From positions 1-64,000 of the forward strand of contig NZ_JACJVR010000060.1 in the NCBI RefSeq assembly GCF_014212175.1: a stretch of 64,000 nt of DNA, given 5' to 3'. The first letter of the stretch is position 1; each line of letters opens with the position of its first letter. A model generated the notes under the pieces. It searched no databases, was not told the DNA's origin, and saw nothing but the letters and a program-made list of their open reading frames with translations. The position numbers and the translations under genes were made by a program. Of this stretch, positions 52,422 through 61,901 are shown in pieces. The DNA comes from Cohnella xylanilytica. Lineage in GTDB: Bacteria; Bacillota; Bacilli; Paenibacillales; Paenibacillaceae.

Positions 52422-53741
52422 ATGTTCGAGAAAATTCGACAAGCAGGCGCCGCCGTTCTGGCGGGCGCGATTCTAATCGGGGCGGCCGGGACGTTCGGCC
52501 CGGCGCGGCCGGTCGCGGCCGCCGAAGCCGAAGCCGCGGCCGCGCAGCCGCAGACGTACCGGATCGTCATCCTCGGCGATTCCGTCAGCGTCGGCTACGA
52601 GCCGGGCGCCGCTTCCCAGGCCGACGTCTACGGGTACGCCGACAGGCTGCTCGAGCAAGCGCTGCTCCGCGGCCGCGCCGAGGAGAGCAACTACGCCGTC
52701 CTGGGACTCACCTCGTCCGGGTTGACGAATCTGCTTCAGGGCGCCAAGGACAAGAAGCCTCTTACGGGCTCGCAATTGCAGGACTTCGCCAAGTACGGCG
52801 ACGCCCGCATCGCCGAGGAAGCGAACAAGACCGCGGCCAGGACGGCGGAACTGAACGCCGCGCTCGCCCAAGCGGACCTGGTCGCCCTGACGATCGGAGG
52901 CAACGACTTCCTGGATTACATACGGGGGCTGGCGGAGCTGGAGACGAAGGACGCGCTCGAAGCTATCGATCGGGACATCGACACGAGACTGAATAATTAT
53001 ACAGAACAAGTGACGCAAGCGATCCGTCTGATCGGCGAGCTGGCGCCCGGCGCTTCCATCAAGCTGTCCGATCAATATTTGCCGATACCGAAGCCGTTCA
53101 ACGCCGATCTCTACGACCGCTTCGTCAAGGTGACCGACGATCTCGCGGAACGGCTGGACCGGATGGCCGAGCAGCTCCGGGCCGAAGGCATCGACATCGG
53201 CATCGTTCACGTCCGGGACGCCTTCCTCGGCAAGGAGATGGCCTACACGCACATTTTCTACGAGAAGGACGTCCATCCGAACCAGGCCGGCTACCTCGAG
53301 ATGGCCAAGCGCTTCTCGATGGCGGTATGGAACGAGTACACGCCGATTCCGACGGCTTCGAAGGGAACGCCCGCCTCGCCTGCGGCGCCCGCCATCTACA
53401 TCGACGGCCGGCCGCTGACGACGGCGAACAAGCCCACGCTGAAGAACGGAACGACCTACCTCGCCTTGAGCGACGTGGCCGCGGCCACGGGAGCCCGGCT
53501 GACGTGGGACAACAAGACGAGGACCGCTACGTTCCGCAAGAACGGCGGCGAAGTCTCGATTACGATCGGCGCCAAGACGATGAAGGTGAACGGAGCTTCC
53601 CGCGAGCTGGCGGCTTCGGCTTACCTGGAGAAGGTCGGCGGCGTCCAGAAGACGTACGTGCCGCTCGCCGCCGTCGCGACGGGGCTGCAATACCAGGTCG
53701 TCTACCGCGCCAAACTGAATACCGCATTCATTCATTCTTAA
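52422..53741 (+). CDS. Secreted GDSL/SGNH esterase with a copper-amine-oxidase-like stalk domain
   Basis: This 439-residue protein has a signal peptide (residues 1-33, AGAILIGAAGTFG then PVAAAEA), a SGNH hydrolase domain (about 45-315) with the catalytic Ser in ILGDSVSVGY, GGND and the Asp-His pair DVHPNQAGY, and a C-terminal stalk domain (about 330-439) of the kind found in Paenibacillaceae surface proteins (IYIDGRPLTTANKP, TYLALSDVAAATGARLTWD). It is probably a secreted or wall-bound esterase; substrate unknown. The ATG follows GAAGGAGAGGATACC. Confidence 0.9.
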   Translation: MFEKIRQAGAAVLAGAILIGAAGTFGPARPVAAAEAEAAAAQPQTYRIVILGDSVSVGYEPGAASQADVYGYADRLLEQALLRGRAEESNYAVLGLTSSGLTNLLQGAKDKKPLTGSQLQDFAKYGDARIAEEANKTAARTAELNAALAQADLVALTIGGNDFLDYIRGLAELETKDALEAIDRDIDTRLNNYTEQVTQAIRLIGELAPGASIKLSDQYLPIPKPFNADLYDRFVKVTDDLAERLDRMAEQLRAEGIDIGIVHVRDAFLGKEMAYTHIFYEKDVHPNQAGYLEMAKRFSMAVWNEYTPIPTASKGTPASPAAPAIYIDGRPLTTANKPTLKNGTTYLALSDVAAATGARLTWDNKTRTATFRKNGGEVSITIGAKTMKVNGASRELAASAYLEKVGGVQKTYVPLAAVATGLQYQVVYRAKLNTAFIHS

Positions 53742-53804
53742 GCAACGCGCGCGTTCGCCGGTTCGTTCCGGTTAGTATGTCCAGCCAAAGGCGGCAAGCG
53801 ACAC

Positions 53805-53847
53805 AAAAAAAAGGTTGAGCCGGGATTCTCCCGCTCAACCTTTTTTG
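53805..53847. terminator. Bidirectional terminator between GDSL and Big2 genes
   Basis: A strong hairpin, AAAAAAAAGGTTGAGC / GCTCAACCTTTTTT, lies between the convergent genes and has A- and T-runs on both sides. Confidence 0.88.
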
Positions 53848-53869
53848 GATTCGTTTAGGATGTCGCCCT

Positions 53870-56116
53870 TTACTTGGACACCTTGACCCGAATCGAGACC
53901 GTCTTGCCCTCGAAGGTGGCTTTGACGGTCGTGCTTCCTTTGGCGACGGCCGTAATCGTGCCGCCCGCCACCTTCGCGACCTTCGCGCTGGTCGCCTTCC
54001 ACTGAGCTCCGGCGGTCGCGTCGACCGTCTTGCCGTTCTCGTAGACGGCCGTGATTCTCACGGTAGCGGTCCCGCCCGAAGTCAGCTCGACCGTCGGGCT
54101 GGATGCCGTCAGCTTGGTCAGCTTCGGCTTGACGGAGAACGGAACGGTCAGCTTCTTGCCCTGGAACGTGGCCGTCAGGCTGCCGTTGCCCTCCGCCAGC
54201 GCCTTCGCGCTCGCCCCGTTCACGGTCAGGATCGATTCGTCCGACGAGGTCCACTCGATCCGAGATCCGAGCGACACCTTCTTGCCTGCCTTCGTCTTGC
54301 CCGTGACCTTGATCGACTTGGACTTCTTGATCGTCAGCTCGATCGCGGAAGGCTCGATCGTATACGTAATGTATTCGTCCTCCACGACCGCCTGCAATTT
54401 GATCGTCGCGTTCAGGTACGTGCCGGTCATCGTCGCCTTGGACGCGACCAAGCCCTTCCACGTCAACGCCGAGTCCTTCACGAGCACGTTGGCCGAGGAA
54501 GACTTCCAGGTTACCTTGTCCTGGATATCCTCTTCTTCCCCGTTCTCGTAGATGACGTGGATCGTCGGGTAAGGGACTTCCTGGCCGGTAATGATGCTCA
54601 CGCTGCTCGAATCCGCCACGAGCAGGTGGACCTTCTTGTTCACGTTAACCGTCAAGGTGACGGCGAACGGCTGGCCCGCCGCGTTCTTGCTGTTCGGCAG
54701 CGTGGCCGTCAGCTTGGCGACCCCCGTCTTGAGCGCCTTCCACTTGCCGTCTTCGATCGCGACGATCTCGTCGTTATCGGACGTCCAGACGACCGCGTCC
54801 GAGACCGCGACCGTGTCGCCGGACAGCGCTTCGCCGGTTACGGCCGGGAAGGAGCCCGTCTCGCCCGCGTACGTATCGATGGTCTCCTTCTCCAGCTTGA
54901 GGGAGGTGACCGTCGGGTAGACCGTCACCGTAATCTGGCGGGTCAGCCCCTTGTAGGAAGCCTTGATCGTCGTCGTGCCCGCGCTCTTCGGCGTCACGTA
55001 CGTCTTGCCGTCGGCGCCTTTGGCTACCGTCGCCACGACCAGATCGGAAGAGGTCCAGGTCGCCTCGTCCGTTACGACCTCGCTCTTGGTCGCGTCCTTC
55101 ATGACGTAAGCCGTCACTTCCGCCGGCTCGTCCTGAAGCGACAGCTTCATCGTCTTCTCGGGAGTCGTGCGCAGCGCTTCGTACGGAGTGCGGACGACGA
55201 ACGTCACCGATCCGGACACGCCCAGATAAGTAGCCGTTACGCTCGCCGTGCCGACGCCGACGAAGGACACTTCGCCGTCTTCGCTGACCTTGACGACGCT
55301 CGCGTTGGAGGTCGTCCAGGTCGCCTTGTCGGTGACGACCTCGTCGGAGCCGCCCGTCTTCAGCTGGGCGGATGCCTTAAGCTGCAGCTCGTCGTCGTCC
55401 ACCAGCTTCTCGACCGGTCCCGCCGGGTCCACCGTCAGGCTCTTGTACGGAGACGCGATGGTCAGGACGACCGAGTCGGTGCGGCCGAGGTAGCTGACGG
55501 TGATCGTGGCCGTGCCCGAAGCGACCAGAGTCACTTCGCCGTCGTCCACCGTCGCGACGCTCGAGTTCGACGTCGACCACGACGCGTCGTCGGTGACGAC
55601 CTTCGAATCGTTGCTGTCCGTCCCCTTGCCGTATGCCGTCAGAATGAGCGGGTCGCCCAACTGCACGTTCATCTTGGCGTCGACGGCCACGCCGTCCTTC
55701 TGAATCTCGATGGAACTGTACCTATATAAAGACTTCATCGCAATCGTCGCCGTGTATCCGCCGTACTTGCCGGTGATGACGACGTTGGTCGCGTTGGACT
55801 TCGCCGTGACGACTCCCCCGCTGACGCTGACCGCCGAATTCGACGACGTCCACGTCGCGCTCGAGGTGACGTCCTTCTTCGAAGACGAACCGCTAATCGA
55901 CGCAATCAGCGACAGCGCGATCGAATCTTCGCCGACGTATACCGTGGTCGTAGGAGCCGACAGCTCCACGCCCGTCACCGTGTCTTCCGCGGAGGCGATT
56001 CCGCCCGCTTGTCCCCAGACCAGGGCGATCAGCAGCAGCGCCGCCACGAACCGATAAACGAACGGCTGTCCGCGGCCGGGCTTCGCCCCCGTCTTCTCCA
56101 TCTGGTTGCTTCTCAT
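53870..56116 (-). CDS. Secreted multi-domain protein with Big2 (Ig-like) repeats
   Basis: This 748-residue protein has a signal peptide (RFVAALLLIALVWGQAGGIASA) and about eight repeats of roughly 80 residues with the Big2 strand pattern (WTSSN, ATWTSSNSAVSVSGGVVT, GTATITVSYLG, ASVTATYLGVS, TIKASYKG). No LPxTG or S-layer homology domain is seen, so how it is held at the surface is unknown. It may be an adhesin or a surface scaffold. The ATG at 56116 has AGGAGG 11 bases upstream. It is a single gene between convergent neighbours. Confidence 0.85.
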   Translation of the reverse strand: MRSNQMEKTGAKPGRGQPFVYRFVAALLLIALVWGQAGGIASAEDTVTGVELSAPTTTVYVGEDSIALSLIASISGSSSKKDVTSSATWTSSNSAVSVSGGVVTAKSNATNVVITGKYGGYTATIAMKSLYRYSSIEIQKDGVAVDAKMNVQLGDPLILTAYGKGTDSNDSKVVTDDASWSTSNSSVATVDDGEVTLVASGTATITVSYLGRTDSVVLTIASPYKSLTVDPAGPVEKLVDDDELQLKASAQLKTGGSDEVVTDKATWTTSNASVVKVSEDGEVSFVGVGTASVTATYLGVSGSVTFVVRTPYEALRTTPEKTMKLSLQDEPAEVTAYVMKDATKSEVVTDEATWTSSDLVVATVAKGADGKTYVTPKSAGTTTIKASYKGLTRQITVTVYPTVTSLKLEKETIDTYAGETGSFPAVTGEALSGDTVAVSDAVVWTSDNDEIVAIEDGKWKALKTGVAKLTATLPNSKNAAGQPFAVTLTVNVNKKVHLLVADSSSVSIITGQEVPYPTIHVIYENGEEEDIQDKVTWKSSSANVLVKDSALTWKGLVASKATMTGTYLNATIKLQAVVEDEYITYTIEPSAIELTIKKSKSIKVTGKTKAGKKVSLGSRIEWTSSDESILTVNGASAKALAEGNGSLTATFQGKKLTVPFSVKPKLTKLTASSPTVELTSGGTATVRITAVYENGKTVDATAGAQWKATSAKVAKVAGGTITAVAKGSTTVKATFEGKTVSIRVKVSK

Positions 56117-56295
56117 CGTGTGGCTTATCCTCCTAGGGCAAAAAATTCCATACACCCTTTATAACGGCGGATCTTCCCTCAAAATGAACCGATATGAACA
56201 AAAACGGGACGTTAGTCTCAAATTCGGCGAATCGGCAACGAGGAATCGCGGCGGCCGCGGACTTCGCTTCCGGCGGCATTCCTATCCGCCGCGCC

Positions 56296-56327
56296 AAAAA
56301 GCCGCTCCGCATAGAAGCGGAACGGCT
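56296..56327 (-). terminator. Terminator of the YhgE/Pip gene
   Basis: Read on the minus strand, AGCCGTTCCGC / GCGGAGCGGCT is followed by TTTTT. Confidence 0.88.
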
Positions 56328-56374
56328 GTTGATGAACATCTTCGCTTGGGTCTGCCTGCCTTGGTCCGCGCGGC

Positions 56375-58513
56375 TCACGCGTTCGCGGAAGCGCCGCCGT
56401 TCAAGGCGCCGGCTTCCGGCGCGAGGTAACGGTCCGCATGCCGGCCGCGTACGGCGAACAGAACGAGAGTCAGCGCGATGAACGCGACGGCATAGATGGC
56501 CAGCGTCCACAGGTTCGCGGCGATCTCCGAGCCGTCCCCTCCGGCGAGCGTCAGCCGCATCGCGCGGATCGCGTACGTCATCGGCATCCAGTCGCCGATC
56601 GTCTGCAGCCAGCCCGGCAGCAGCTCGCTCGGGTACGTGCCGGCGCTGGAAGCCAGCTGCAGCGTCAGCAGCACGACGGCGATGAAGCGCCCGACCGTGT
56701 CGGCGAGCGTCACGAAAAATTGGACGATCGTCATGAACGTCAATCCGATCGCGACGCTGACCCCGTAGAAGAGCGGAACGTTCGGCACGTCGAGCCCGAT
56801 GCCCGCGATCAGCACCGTGTCCACCAGCACGGCTTGCAGCAGCACGAGAGGTGCGAACAGGAGCAGCTTGGAGAGATACCACCGGAAGCCGCTTCTCACT
56901 TCGCCGGCCGCGTCGCGAAGCGGAATGATGATCGTCGACATCAGCACGCCCACGTACAGGCCGAGCGAGAGGAAGTAAGGCGTCATGCCGGTTCCGTAGT
57001 TCGGAATGTCGGCCAGCTTGTGCTCCTCGACCGCGATCGGATCGGAGAACATCTCGCTCTGCTTGTCGGTGCCCTTCACTTCGGACGCTTGCCGCGACGC
57101 GTCGCCCAGCTTATCCGACAGCTCCTTCGAGCCGTCCTGCAGCTTGTTCAGGCCGCCCTCCAGCGTCTTCGAGCCGTCCGTCAGCTTCGCCGAGCCGTCC
57201 GTCACCTGCAGCAGCCCGCTGCCCGCCGCGCCCAGCCCGGCGCGGAGCGATTCGGCCCCCGCCGCGAGCTCCCCGGCTCCCGTCGCGAGCTTGGACGCGC
57301 CTCCGGAAGCCTCCGCCAGCTTGCCGCTGAGCGTCGCCAGCCCGGTCTCGAGCTTCGAGACCCCGGCCGGCAGCGCGGACGCGCCTTGCGCCAGCTCCTT
57401 CTGGCCCGCGGCCAGCCGTCCGGCGCCGTCGGCCACCGCGGCCGTCCCGTCCTTCACCTGCGCCGCGCCGGAAGCGACCGACTCCGCCGCCGCCAGCAGC
57501 TGCTGGAACGCGGCGTCGTCCGCCATGCCTCCGTGCGCTTCCGCATACTGCTTCAGCCCGGCGGCGAGCTTATTCGCCCCGTCGGACAGGCTCGCGCCGC
57601 CCGCCTTGGCCGATTCGGCTCCCGCCGCCAGCGTCTCGCCGCTCGCCGCGAGCTTGCCCGCTCCCGCCGACAGCTTGGCCGCCGCCTCCGCAGCCTGGGC
57701 GGCGCCGCCGGCCAGCTGCCCGCCTCCCGCGGCCAGCTGCTTCAGCCCGTCCGCCAGGCTCACGCTGCCGGAGGACACAGTCTTCGCTCCGCTTGCCAGC
57801 TTCGAAGCTCCGGCCGACAGCTGGCCCACACCCTGCTGCACCTGGGTCGCCCCGCTCGCCAGCTTCGCGAGATTGTCGTGCAGCCGCCGCGCGCCTTCCT
57901 CCGCTTCCTTGGCCCCGTCCGTCAGCTTGGACGCGCCGTCCGCCGCTTCGCGGAAGCCGTCCGCGGCTTGGCCCACGGATTCGAACATCGCATCGGCGTA
58001 AGCCTTGGTCACCGCGTGGCCGACCTTCGTCTTGAGCGCCTCCGAAGCTTCCGCGCCGATGCGCGAGGACAAGTAATTGTAGCCGTCGTCGACGTAATAT
58101 TCGATGTTCGCCGGCTCGGGCGTCTCGTCTTTAAGCGTCGTCGCCTTCCTGGAGAAGTCCTCCGGAATGACGAAGGCAAGGGAGTACCGGTGATCCCGCA
58201 GCCCCTCCAACGCTTCCTTCTCGTCCGTGAACGTCCACTTGAAGTCCTTGTTGTCCTTCAGCTCCTCGACGAGATCCTGCCCGACCTGCAGGGACTTGCC
58301 GTCCATCTGAGCGCCCTTATCTTCGTTGACGACCGCCACCGGCAGATCTTCCAGCTTCCCGTACGGATCCCAGAACGCGCCGATCAGCATGCCGCTGTAG
58401 AGCAGCGGAATGACCATCAGCCCGACCATGGACAGCATCGCCATCTTGCTGCCCGTCAGTCTCCGGAACTCGCCGCGGATCGCGCCCGCGCGCGCATTTC
58501 TCTCTCTCTTCAT
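56375..58513 (-). CDS. YhgE/Pip-domain membrane protein (ABC-2-like exporter)
   Basis: This 712-residue protein has one N-terminal membrane segment (MLSMVGLMVIPLLYSGMLIGAFWDPYG) with PVAVVNEDKGA after it, a long extracellular part dominated by LxxGAxxLxxG repeats (about 170-490) predicted to be a coiled coil, and five C-terminal membrane segments. This is the YhgE/Pip pattern. Known members are phage-infection or lipid/toxin export proteins. The ATG at 58513 follows GGAG (7 bases). It lies directly downstream of a TetR gene and a matching operator, so it is probably the regulated efflux target. Confidence 0.9.
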   Translation of the reverse strand: MKRERNARAGAIRGEFRRLTGSKMAMLSMVGLMVIPLLYSGMLIGAFWDPYGKLEDLPVAVVNEDKGAQMDGKSLQVGQDLVEELKDNKDFKWTFTDEKEALEGLRDHRYSLAFVIPEDFSRKATTLKDETPEPANIEYYVDDGYNYLSSRIGAEASEALKTKVGHAVTKAYADAMFESVGQAADGFREAADGASKLTDGAKEAEEGARRLHDNLAKLASGATQVQQGVGQLSAGASKLASGAKTVSSGSVSLADGLKQLAAGGGQLAGGAAQAAEAAAKLSAGAGKLAASGETLAAGAESAKAGGASLSDGANKLAAGLKQYAEAHGGMADDAAFQQLLAAAESVASGAAQVKDGTAAVADGAGRLAAGQKELAQGASALPAGVSKLETGLATLSGKLAEASGGASKLATGAGELAAGAESLRAGLGAAGSGLLQVTDGSAKLTDGSKTLEGGLNKLQDGSKELSDKLGDASRQASEVKGTDKQSEMFSDPIAVEEHKLADIPNYGTGMTPYFLSLGLYVGVLMSTIIIPLRDAAGEVRSGFRWYLSKLLLFAPLVLLQAVLVDTVLIAGIGLDVPNVPLFYGVSVAIGLTFMTIVQFFVTLADTVGRFIAVVLLTLQLASSAGTYPSELLPGWLQTIGDWMPMTYAIRAMRLTLAGGDGSEIAANLWTLAIYAVAFIALTLVLFAVRGRHADRYLAPEAGALNGGASANA

Positions 58514-58551
58514 GTTCTCACTCCGTTCCTTTATCCCATTGCGATACGAAT

Positions 58552-58574
58552 TGACCATTTCTCTCATTCGGTCA
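58552..58574 (-). promoter_or_regulatory. TetR operator before the YhgE/Pip gene
   Basis: TGACC-N13-GGTCA, with ATTC before the second arm, lies between the tetR stop and the YhgE start. A TTGACG -35-like box is next to it. The same arrangement is found before tetR. Confidence 0.65.
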
Positions 58575-58597
58575 GTTTGCGTCAAAAAAAGAAAGCG

Positions 58598-59185
58598 TCA
58601 GCGAAGCGCCAACCCTTCGATGCAGTAAAACCGGAAGCGCTCGAGCACCTCGTCCTTGCCGAGCGGCTCGTGCAGATGGCGGCCTTCCGCCGTCAGGGCC
58701 AGGTACATTTTCAACATCATATACGCCGTCAGCTCGGGAGGGCACGGCCGGATCTCCCCCTTGTCCGCCGCTTCCTTCACGTGGCGCGCGATATACGAGA
58801 TGATCGCCTTCTCCAGCGTCTCCAGGCCTTCCTTCGCCATCGGCGTCCCGATGTCCCGCACTTCCTGCGACAGCTTGACGGCCAGCGAGTGGCGGTCCCG
58901 GAAGTCCAGCACCCGGTGCAGCACGTTCATCAGATTGTCGGCGAACGGTAGCTTGGGATCCACCGTCTCGTCCGCCACGGCGCGCAGATCGCGGATCAAG
59001 CCGGTCATAATCTCGTCGAACAGCTCTTCCTTGTTGGCGTAAAAAGTATAGATCGTCCCCTTGCCGACTTGAGCCAGCTTGGCGACCTGATCCATCGTCG
59101 TGCCCTTATACCCGAACGTGGCGAACGAACGGGCCGCCGCCTCTGCGACTTGCTTGCGCCGGTCGGGCGTTTCGCGCTCCTGCAT
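58598..59185 (-). CDS. TetR/AcrR-family repressor
   Basis: This 195-residue protein has the TetR N-terminal HTH: RRKQVAEAAARSFATFGYKGTTMDQVAKLAQVGKGTIYTFYANKEELF (about 9-55). The C-terminal part has the lengths expected for YfiR/AcrR-type ligand domains (VLHRVLDFRDRHSLAVKLSQ). The ATG at 59185 begins MQERETPDRR. It probably binds the two TGACC-N13-GGTCA operators at 59223-59251 and 58552-58574 and represses itself and the YhgE/Pip gene. Confidence 0.93.
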   Translation of the reverse strand: MQERETPDRRKQVAEAAARSFATFGYKGTTMDQVAKLAQVGKGTIYTFYANKEELFDEIMTGLIRDLRAVADETVDPKLPFADNLMNVLHRVLDFRDRHSLAVKLSQEVRDIGTPMAKEGLETLEKAIISYIARHVKEAADKGEIRPCPPELTAYMMLKMYLALTAEGRHLHEPLGKDEVLERFRFYCIEGLALR

Positions 59186-59222
59186 CGTCGTCTTGCCTCC
59201 TCTCTCTCCGGGATTCCCTGGC

Positions 59223-59251
59223 GACTGACCAAAATAACAATTCGGTCAGTC
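59223..59251 (-). promoter_or_regulatory. TetR operator before tetR
   Basis: GACTGACC-N13-GGTCAGTC is a palindrome with 8-bp arms about 38 bases upstream of the tetR ATG. Its core TGACC-N13-GGTCA matches the site before the YhgE/Pip gene in arm sequence and in spacing. Confidence 0.75.
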
Positions 59252-59468
59252 GGTTCTCGCTATTAAAAATATCACAGTCCCGGCGGGTTTTCAAGCCGTT
59301 TTCAAGCTTATTTTTCCCACGCTCGACCGGATCGTCGCTTGCCGTATTCCCATTTTCCTAGCAAATTTCAGAATTTGTTCAGCATCGGTTTGTATACTGA
59401 GGGCAATCGCGGCTTCGCTTGACCGCGGAATCAACTTTCATTATGGCGTATTTGGAGGGTGGGTACTC

Positions 59469-59873
59469 ATGATCGTCTCGAGACGCAACGAACCGTTCCG
59501 CTATACGTTCGAGCCCTCGCTTAGCTGCCTCATCCGGCTGTACGAGATCAATCACAGCCACCTGGAGAGCAGCCAGGGAGAAGCCGAGATCCTCGATCTC
59601 AGCCCGAACGGGTGCAAGCTGGAGAGTTCCCTGAACTTCCGGGCCGCGCAGAACGAGTGCAAGATCGTTCTCTCGTTCAAGCTGGCCAATCCGCTCGAGC
59701 TGCGGGGGACGATTATCTGGCAGGAGCAGAAGGCGTACGGCTTCGTGTACGGCGTCAAGTTCGAGCCGGGCAAGCAGAGGGAGATCACCGAGGAGCTGAA
59801 ACAGTATTCGAAGCAGAAGCTTCAAGCCGCCGCAGAGGCCGCTTCCTCGTCCGCCGCGGGCTCCGGGCAGTGA
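59469..59873 (+). CDS. PilZ-domain protein
   Basis: This 134-residue protein has SRRNEPFRY near the N-terminus, where the usual RxxxR arm is slightly irregular (Arg6 and Arg11), and DLSPNG (about residue 44), the DxSxxG motif. ELRGTIIWQEQKAYGFVYGVKF is the domain barrel. The C-terminal tail is Ala/Ser-rich. The ATG follows GGAGGGTGGGTACTC. It is a single gene with its own terminator; it is a probable c-di-GMP receptor, the second in the window. Confidence 0.82.
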   Translation: MIVSRRNEPFRYTFEPSLSCLIRLYEINHSHLESSQGEAEILDLSPNGCKLESSLNFRAAQNECKIVLSFKLANPLELRGTIIWQEQKAYGFVYGVKFEPGKQREITEELKQYSKQKLQAAAEAASSSAAGSGQ

Positions 59874-59900
59874 CGATCCGATCGATATAGAGGGAGAATA

Positions 59901-59930
59901 AAGGACGAAGCCGGGCGGCTTCGTCCTTTT
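59901..59930 (+). terminator. Terminator of the PilZ gene
   Basis: GGACGAAGCCG / CGGCTTCGTCC with a two-base loop is followed by TTTT. Confidence 0.88.
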
Positions 59931-60065
59931 GCGCGTGCGGAGGGCAGCTGACGTCTCGCCGAAGAAGCAGCCTCGTCCTCTGTCTCCGCCAGAACCGATG
60001 CGGATTGCGGCGTTGGGGCGGAGTTCGTTGAACTAAAGGCAATAACTTAGGCCGGGTTGGCCGGG

Positions 60066-60150
60066 CTTGTTGGGCGCTCGCGAGCCCGGGTCCGGGCCAA
60101 CAAGACGGGTTTTTCCGCTTGTTGGGCGCTCGGACGCCCGGGTCCGGGCT
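60066..60150. repeat. Two 33-bp direct repeats, 52-bp period
   Basis: CTTGTTGGGCGCTCG (60066 and 60118) is followed by CCCGGGTCCGGGC in both copies. They lie just after the pseudouridine synthase stop on the minus strand. I see no gene in 59931-60148. Confidence 0.8.
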
Positions 60151-61363
60151 ATTCCCGGCCGCGAAGCTTGTCCAGCGCCGCGACGAAGTCGTCCGGCAGC
60201 GGCGCGCGCGCCGACAGCTTCTCGCCGGTCCACGGATGATGCCAGATCAGCCGTTCGCCGTGCAGCGCCTGGCGGGAGATAAGCCCTCTCTTCCCGCCGT
60301 ACAGGCCGTCTCCCGCCAGCGGATGGCCGATCGCCGACAGATGGACGCGGATCTGGTGCGTCCGCCCGGTCTCGAGACGAAGCCGGACGAGCGTATGGTC
60401 CGCGAACCGCTCCACGACTTCGTAATGAGTGACCGCCGGGTCTCCCGTCTCGCTCACCCGCCGACGGGTGGAGTGGTGCCGGTCCTGGCCGATCGGCTTG
60501 TCGATCGTGCCTTTGTCCTGGGGCAGGACCCCCTCCGCCAGCGCCAGGTAGACGCGTTCGATTTTTTTCTCACGCATCTCCTTGTCGTATTGATAATGGG
60601 CGAACTCGTTCTTCGCGTACAGAACGGGCCCGGTCGTCTCCTTGTCGATGCGGTGGATGTGGCGAATGCGGACGTCCTGGTTCGTCGTCTCGTAATACGC
60701 GGCCACCGCGTGGGCGAGCGTCCGACGCTGCCCCTTCTCGCTCGGGTGCACCTCGTAGCCGGCCGGCTTGTTGACGACGAGCGTGAAGTCGTCCTCGTAC
60801 AGGACGTTCAGCTCCATCCAGTCGGCCGGGAAGTCCCGCTGCTCCTCCGGGAACAGCCGAAGCCGCAGAATCGAGCCCTGCACAGCGATTCCCTTCGTCT
60901 GCATCAGCTTCGATACGAGCTTCGGCGCAAGCGGCGTATGCGCCATCGCCTTCTGGATCGGCGCTCCCGCGAGAGCCTCCGGAAGCCGGAACTCCATCCA
61001 TTCGCCCTTGCGGCGGCCCGGCTTGAGCGCTTCCGCGCGGGGAACCGCCCTTCCCGCCGACGGAGTGCGGCCCCGGCCCGCCCCGAGCGCTCCTGCTGCG
61101 GCGCCCATGGCCGGCCCGCGTCCCTCGCGTCCGGCGCCGCCGGTACGCGCGGCTCCGCTCGATCGGCCGGCTCCCGCCGGTCCGCCATGCCGTTCGCGGC
61201 CGGCGAACTTGCCTTCGCTCCGGCCGGTTCCGCCCGATCCGCCGCCGGAACGATCGCGGCGCCCGCTCCCCGCATCCGAGCGCCCGCGGTCGGAGCGCCC
61301 CTTGGCCCCGCCGCGTCCCGCCGGCTCTTGTCTCTGGTGCCGATTCCGTCCGGCTCCCCTCAT
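60149..61363 (-). CDS. RluA-family pseudouridine synthase with Arg/Gly-rich N-terminal extension
   Basis: This 404-residue protein has two parts. Residues about 1-120 are almost free of hydrophobic residues and rich in Arg, Gly and Ala (RGAGRNRHQRQEP, GSGRRDRSGGGSGGTGR). Residues about 122-404 are an RluA-type enzyme: an N-terminal S4-like segment (PKLVSKLMQTKGI), VLYEDDFTLVVNKPAGYEVHP, the catalytic HRIDKETTGPVLYAKN (Asp; HRLD is more usual), and ETGRTHQIRVHLSAIGHPLAGDGLYG. It modifies uridines in RNA. The ATG at 61363 is after GGAGTGGATCGAG, so the extension is probably translated. Confidence 0.88.
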   Translation of the reverse strand: MRGAGRNRHQRQEPAGRGGAKGRSDRGRSDAGSGRRDRSGGGSGGTGRSEGKFAGRERHGGPAGAGRSSGAARTGGAGREGRGPAMGAAAGALGAGRGRTPSAGRAVPRAEALKPGRRKGEWMEFRLPEALAGAPIQKAMAHTPLAPKLVSKLMQTKGIAVQGSILRLRLFPEEQRDFPADWMELNVLYEDDFTLVVNKPAGYEVHPSEKGQRRTLAHAVAAYYETTNQDVRIRHIHRIDKETTGPVLYAKNEFAHYQYDKEMREKKIERVYLALAEGVLPQDKGTIDKPIGQDRHHSTRRRVSETGDPAVTHYEVVERFADHTLVRLRLETGRTHQIRVHLSAIGHPLAGDGLYGGKRGLISRQALHGERLIWHHPWTGEKLSARAPLPDDFVAALDKLRGRE

Positions 61364-61901
61364 CTCGATCCACTCCGTTCTCGTCTTCGCCCCACAATAT
61401 AAGGGATCGAACTCCGCTTGTCAAATACGCGTCCGCCTTCTTCCCGGGCATTCGCGGCGCGCGGCCGTCCCGGCCTGCCGAGAGAATCGTCGGACCCGAC
61501 CTGCCGGCCGCCGGGGCTCCGGCCAATGGCCGCAATCGCCGCCGGTCCGCGGATATCCGGAGGCAAGCCAGGGGCAACGCCCTTCCCCGCCCAGCTGCGG
61601 CCGTTGTTGGCCAGCGGACTCCCATGTCCGCCCCCGACGACCGCGAGACGACGCGTTCCCCCGATCCCCCTGATCCCCTCCTGATCCCCCCCCGATCCGC
61701 CTCGGTCCGCCTCGGTCCGCCCGGATCGCTTCCTGTCGAAAACGGCCTCTACTATTACGATTTGATTACAAACCGCGAATTCGTTCAATCTCTACAAAAT
61801 CCCCCAAAATAACACCGTTTCCACTTTCTAGTTCTCGTGATAAGTTGAGAGAGCAGGGGCAAGTCCCCTCAAATCTGAGCGATTAACGGGAGGATGGAAG
61901 C
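61364..61901. other. Gap without a recognised gene
   Basis: This 538-base gap contains no gene I can support. It holds a short run of repeated GATCCCCC/GATCCGCC elements near 61665-61725. The last 150 bases are AT-rich and probably carry the promoter of the acidic protein gene, but no box stands out. Confidence 0.4.

Noticed and set aside
56438..58951. Plus-strand open frame of about 830 codons opposite the YhgE/Pip gene
   Set aside because: It is a shadow of a repetitive GC-rich gene and has Arg/Gln-rich composition without domain motifs.
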